Below are positions 7,222 through 8,697 of a DNA stretch of 8,697 nt, piece by piece. Numbering within the stretch: position 1 is the stretch's first letter; every line of letters begins with the position of its first letter. The stretch is from Verrucomicrobiaceae bacterium (lineage in GTDB: Bacteria; Verrucomicrobiota; Verrucomicrobiae; Verrucomicrobiales; Akkermansiaceae), in contig CANBTO010000191.1 of assembly GCA_947372405.1 (NCBI GenBank), positions 1 to 8,697 of the forward strand, read 5' to 3'. The translations under genes and the position numbers were made by a program. The notes under the pieces were generated by a model that saw nothing but the letters and a program-made list of their open reading frames with translations, was not told where the DNA came from and searched no databases.

Positions 7222-7782
7222 ATGAAGAAATATGTTCTAACAATATTGCGCGCCATCGCCCGGTTCCGTGCCATGCGGGCCGGTTGTGAAATCGGGCGTG
7301 GCATACTGCTGAACGGAACACCCTACATCCGCCGCAAGGGAACCGGACGCATCATCCTGGGAGACGAAGTCAACATCAACTCCACACGGTGGGGCAACTG
7401 GCTCGGCACGCCCGGCGCGATGATCCTGAGCGTCGATGACGGAGCGATTCTCGAATTCAAGGCGGGTTCGGGAGTTTCGTCCTCACAAATCATCGCAAAC
7501 GTCGGAATTGAGGTGGGAGAAGGTTCCATGATCGGCGCGGGCTGCCTGATCTGTGATTCAGACATGCACGAAGTCCCGTTGAACTCCGGAAAAGCGGTGG
7601 CGAAGGCCCCCATCCGGATCGGCAAAAACGTGTTCATCGGAGCGCGCTGCATTATTCTTAAGGGCGTGACTATCGGCGATGGCGCGGTCATCGGCGCGGG
7701 GTCGGTGGTGACGAAAGACATTCCTCCGGGTGCGACAGTAGCCGGAAACCCGGCATCCATCATTCGCCGTGCCGGTGAATGA
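7222..7782 (+). CDS. Left-handed beta-helix (hexapeptide repeat) O-acyltransferase, LacA/WcaF-like
   Basis: A 186-residue protein built of hexapeptide repeats: turns such as [16 protein letters not shown] (95-110) and [14 protein letters not shown] (131-144), then [19 protein letters not shown] (149-167), closing with AGNPASIIR (174-182), the typical C-terminal sequence of the LacA/NodL/WcaF sugar O-acetyltransferases. H116 in DSDMHEVP is in the position of the catalytic histidine of this group. Such enzymes work as trimers in the cytoplasm, usually with acetyl-CoA, acetylating a sugar hydroxyl or amino group. The ATG at 7222 lies 4 nt after the FkbM stop; a longer frame from 7165 overlaps FkbM and adds residues unlike the family. 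Its stop lies within the 13-nt direct repeat that also follows the next gene. Donor and acceptor are inferred from the family only. Confidence 0.87.
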   Translation: MKKYVLTILRAIARFRAMRAGCEIGRGILLNGTPYIRRKGTGRIILGDEVNINSTRWGNWLGTPGAMILSVDDGAILEFKAGSGVSSSQIIANVGIEVGEGSMIGAGCLICDSDMHEVPLNSGKAVAKAPIRIGKNVFIGARCIILKGVTIGDGAVIGAGSVVTKDIPPGATVAGNPASIIRRAGE

Positions 7783-7820
7783 TGGATGAATGTTGGATTA
7801 TGAATTTTAAATTTTGAATG
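7776..7820 (+). repeat. AT-rich repeat cluster left of the four-helix bundle gene
   Basis: It contains TGAATGATGGATG (7776-7788), repeated exactly at 8176-8188, and ATTTTGAATGA (7811-7821), repeated at 8172-8182. Between them is TGAATTTTAAATTTTGAATG. The acyltransferase stop (7780-7782) and the ATG of the next gene (7818-7820) are both formed by repeat bases, so the repeats define the edges of both reading frames. Confidence 0.7.
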
Positions 7821-8165
7821 AAAGAAGAGAACGTTATTCTTGAAAAGTCTTACGCATTTGCTTTGGAGATCGTCCGTATCTGCAAGCTAATCAGGGAACA
7901 ACGGGAATACGATCTCGCGTCGCAACTGTGGAGAGCTGGGACAAGCATTGGTGCTAATGTTGAAGAGGCCCAGGCCGCTCAAAGTCGGGCCGACTTTCGA
8001 TCCAAAATGGCCATCGCCGCCAAGGAGGCCCGTGAAACTCACTACTGGCTCCGCCTCACCCGCGATGGCAAGGTTATCGATAAAGAGCGGGCCACAGCCC
8101 TCATCGACGAAATCGATGCCATTAAGCGTATTCTCACTTCCATTGTGAAGAGCGCTGGAAGTTGA
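7818..8165 (+). CDS. Four-helix bundle protein, 23S rRNA intervening-sequence (S23) type
   Basis: A 115-residue, all-helical protein. LEKSYAFALEIVRICKLI (9-26) is the usual first helix, RAGTSIGANVEEAQAAQSRA (39-58) is the family signature, and AAKEARETHYWLRLTRD (67-83) the third conserved block. The length matches the family (110-130). The family was first noticed as ORFs in 23S rRNA intervening sequences of Leptospira and is now seen alone in many genomes; the related Avd protein helps diversity-generating retroelements. Its function here is unknown, and no rRNA or reverse transcriptase is present in the window. The ATG lies inside a TTTTGAATGA repeat with no Shine-Dalgarno sequence, and repeats bracket the gene, suggesting a separately acquired unit within the glycan locus. 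Confidence 0.92.
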   Translation: MKEENVILEKSYAFALEIVRICKLIREQREYDLASQLWRAGTSIGANVEEAQAAQSRADFRSKMAIAAKEARETHYWLRLTRDGKVIDKERATALIDEIDAIKRILTSIVKSAGS

Positions 8166-8252
8166 TTTTGAATTTTGAATGATGGATGCCGAATGGGAGG
8201 AAGAATAGCCGCGACGTCCTCGTTTCCCCTCGGCAATTCAAAATTCAAAATC
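8164..8252 (+). repeat. Perfect 17-nt inverted repeat after the four-helix bundle gene
   Basis: GATTTTGAATTTTGAAT at 8164-8180 is the exact reverse complement of 8236-8252, with 55 nt between the arms. The left arm starts inside the stop codon of the four-helix bundle gene; TGAATGATGGATG (8176-8188) overlaps its end. The right arm is followed by further related bases (CAAAATCCAGAATTC, 8253-8267). The stem is AT-rich with a long loop and no T-run, so it is not a typical intrinsic terminator, though the RNA could fold and affect readthrough into the next gene. No gene is seen in 8166-8274. Confidence 0.75.
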
Positions 8253-8274
8253 CAAAATCCAGAATTCACATCTC

Positions 8275-8697
8275 ATGCGCATCGCCATACTCGCTGAATT
8301 CCCGCTTTCCGCGCTGTCTGGAGGGGCGATGGGGCGCGGCGGCGGGCAAGGCTGCACCTGGCTACCGCAGCTCGCACTGGCGTTTCAGCAACATCACGAA
8401 TTGGAAATCCACTGGGTGGTGTTGGACCGTACGATCCGACGCACGGTCGTATTCCAAGCGCTTGGGCAATGGTTCCACCGTGTGCCAGCCGTGAAATTCT
8501 CCGTCGACCTGGCACTCAACTATCTACCCGCCCGTTTCATTCTGGGGCGCGAGGTGCGCCGCATCAATCCTGATGTGGTCCATGCATGGGGTGCTGAATT
8601 GATCTATCCGGCTGCACTGCGGGATTTCAAAGGCCCCACGATCTTTTCCATGCAGGGTTCACTGACCGAATACCAGCGGATCGGCGGACTGCCGGAC
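8275..8697 (+). CDS. GT4-like glycosyltransferase, N-terminal part (runs off the window)
   Basis: An open frame of 141 codons from ATG 8275 continues past the right edge without a stop. MRIAILAEFPLSALSGGAMG (1-20) is the first strand and glycine-rich loop of a GT-B N-terminal domain, though a GRGGGQG run (19-25) lengthens the loop. Then come EIHWVVLDR (42-50), INPDVVHAWGAE (95-106, the PDVVHaHg-type motif) and PTIFSMQGSL (119-128), all in the usual GT4 order. The donor-binding half with EX7E lies outside the window, so family assignment is from the N-terminal half only. There is no clear ribosome site; the start lies 22 nt after the right arm of the inverted repeat. It resumes the glycosyltransferase series interrupted by the repeat-bordered genes. 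Confidence 0.75.
   Translation, partial: MRIAILAEFPLSALSGGAMGRGGGQGCTWLPQLALAFQQHHELEIHWVVLDRTIRRTVVFQALGQWFHRVPAVKFSVDLALNYLPARFILGREVRRINPDVVHAWGAELIYPAALRDFKGPTIFSMQGSLTEYQRIGGLPD

Noticed and set aside
7818..8165. Diversity-generating retroelement accessory gene (avd)
   Set aside because: Fold and size are similar, but there is no reverse transcriptase, template repeat or variable repeat in the window, and the THYWLRL/SIGANVEEA blocks fit the S23-type family better.
8164..8252. Intrinsic terminator
   Set aside because: The stem is AT-rich, the loop is 55 nt and no T-run follows, so it does not meet the usual pattern; it is listed as an inverted repeat instead.
7209..8268. CRISPR-like array made of the TTTTGAAT repeats
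   Set aside because: The units are short, irregularly spaced and separated by whole genes; there are no spacers of constant length and no cas genes.
8186..8494. A 102-codon plus-strand frame
   Set aside because: It starts in the repeat region and then runs out of frame over the start of the GT4-like gene at 8275, whose frame carries the recognisable motifs.

Overview
The window is the middle of a cell-surface polysaccharide (O-antigen or exopolysaccharide) biosynthesis locus, with every supported gene on the + strand. In order it holds: the tail of an unidentified gene, a Wzx/PST-type flippase, two GT4-family glycosyltransferases, three class I SAM-dependent methyltransferases (interleaved with two pseudogenes), a left-handed beta-helix acyltransferase, a small four-helix bundle (23S rRNA intervening-sequence type) protein, and the start of another GT4 glycosyltransferase running off the right edge. 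The taxon cannot be fixed from this sequence. The moderately high GC, weak Shine-Dalgarno use, and an S23-type four-helix bundle gene set among TTTTGAAT-type repeats inside a glycan cluster suggest a Gram-negative of the Verrucomicrobiota/Planctomycetota sort; this is inference only.

Left part (1-4932): flippase, GT, GT and methyltransferase genes follow each other with gaps of 32-35 nt, an operon-like layout. The glycosyltransferases would build the repeat unit on its lipid carrier, the methyltransferase would modify it, and the flippase would move it across the inner membrane.

Middle (4494-7217): this is the most informative stretch. A two-gene module (Methyltransf_24-like gene followed about 12 nt later by an FkbM-like methyltransferase) is present twice, and each copy has lost a different gene. 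In copy 1 the Methyltransf_24 gene (4105-4932) is intact and the FkbM gene is a wreck (4945 to about 5210: early stop, two frameshifts, an internal deletion of about 19 codons). In copy 2 the Methyltransf_24 gene survives only as two fragments (6304-6398 and about 6421-6474) while the FkbM gene (6480-7217) is intact. A third, different methyltransferase (5478-6317), with its own candidate promoter, lies between the copies, and its last codons run into the copy-2 remnant. The net result is one working copy of each enzyme plus a new one.

Right part (7209-8697): an acyltransferase and a four-helix bundle gene are bordered by short AT-rich repeats of the GAATTTTGAAT / TGAATGATGGATG type. A 13-nt direct repeat brackets the four-helix bundle gene, and a perfect 17-nt inverted repeat with a 55-nt loop follows it. 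This looks like a small inserted cassette. No RNA genes, CRISPR arrays, transposase genes or convincing intrinsic terminators were seen.
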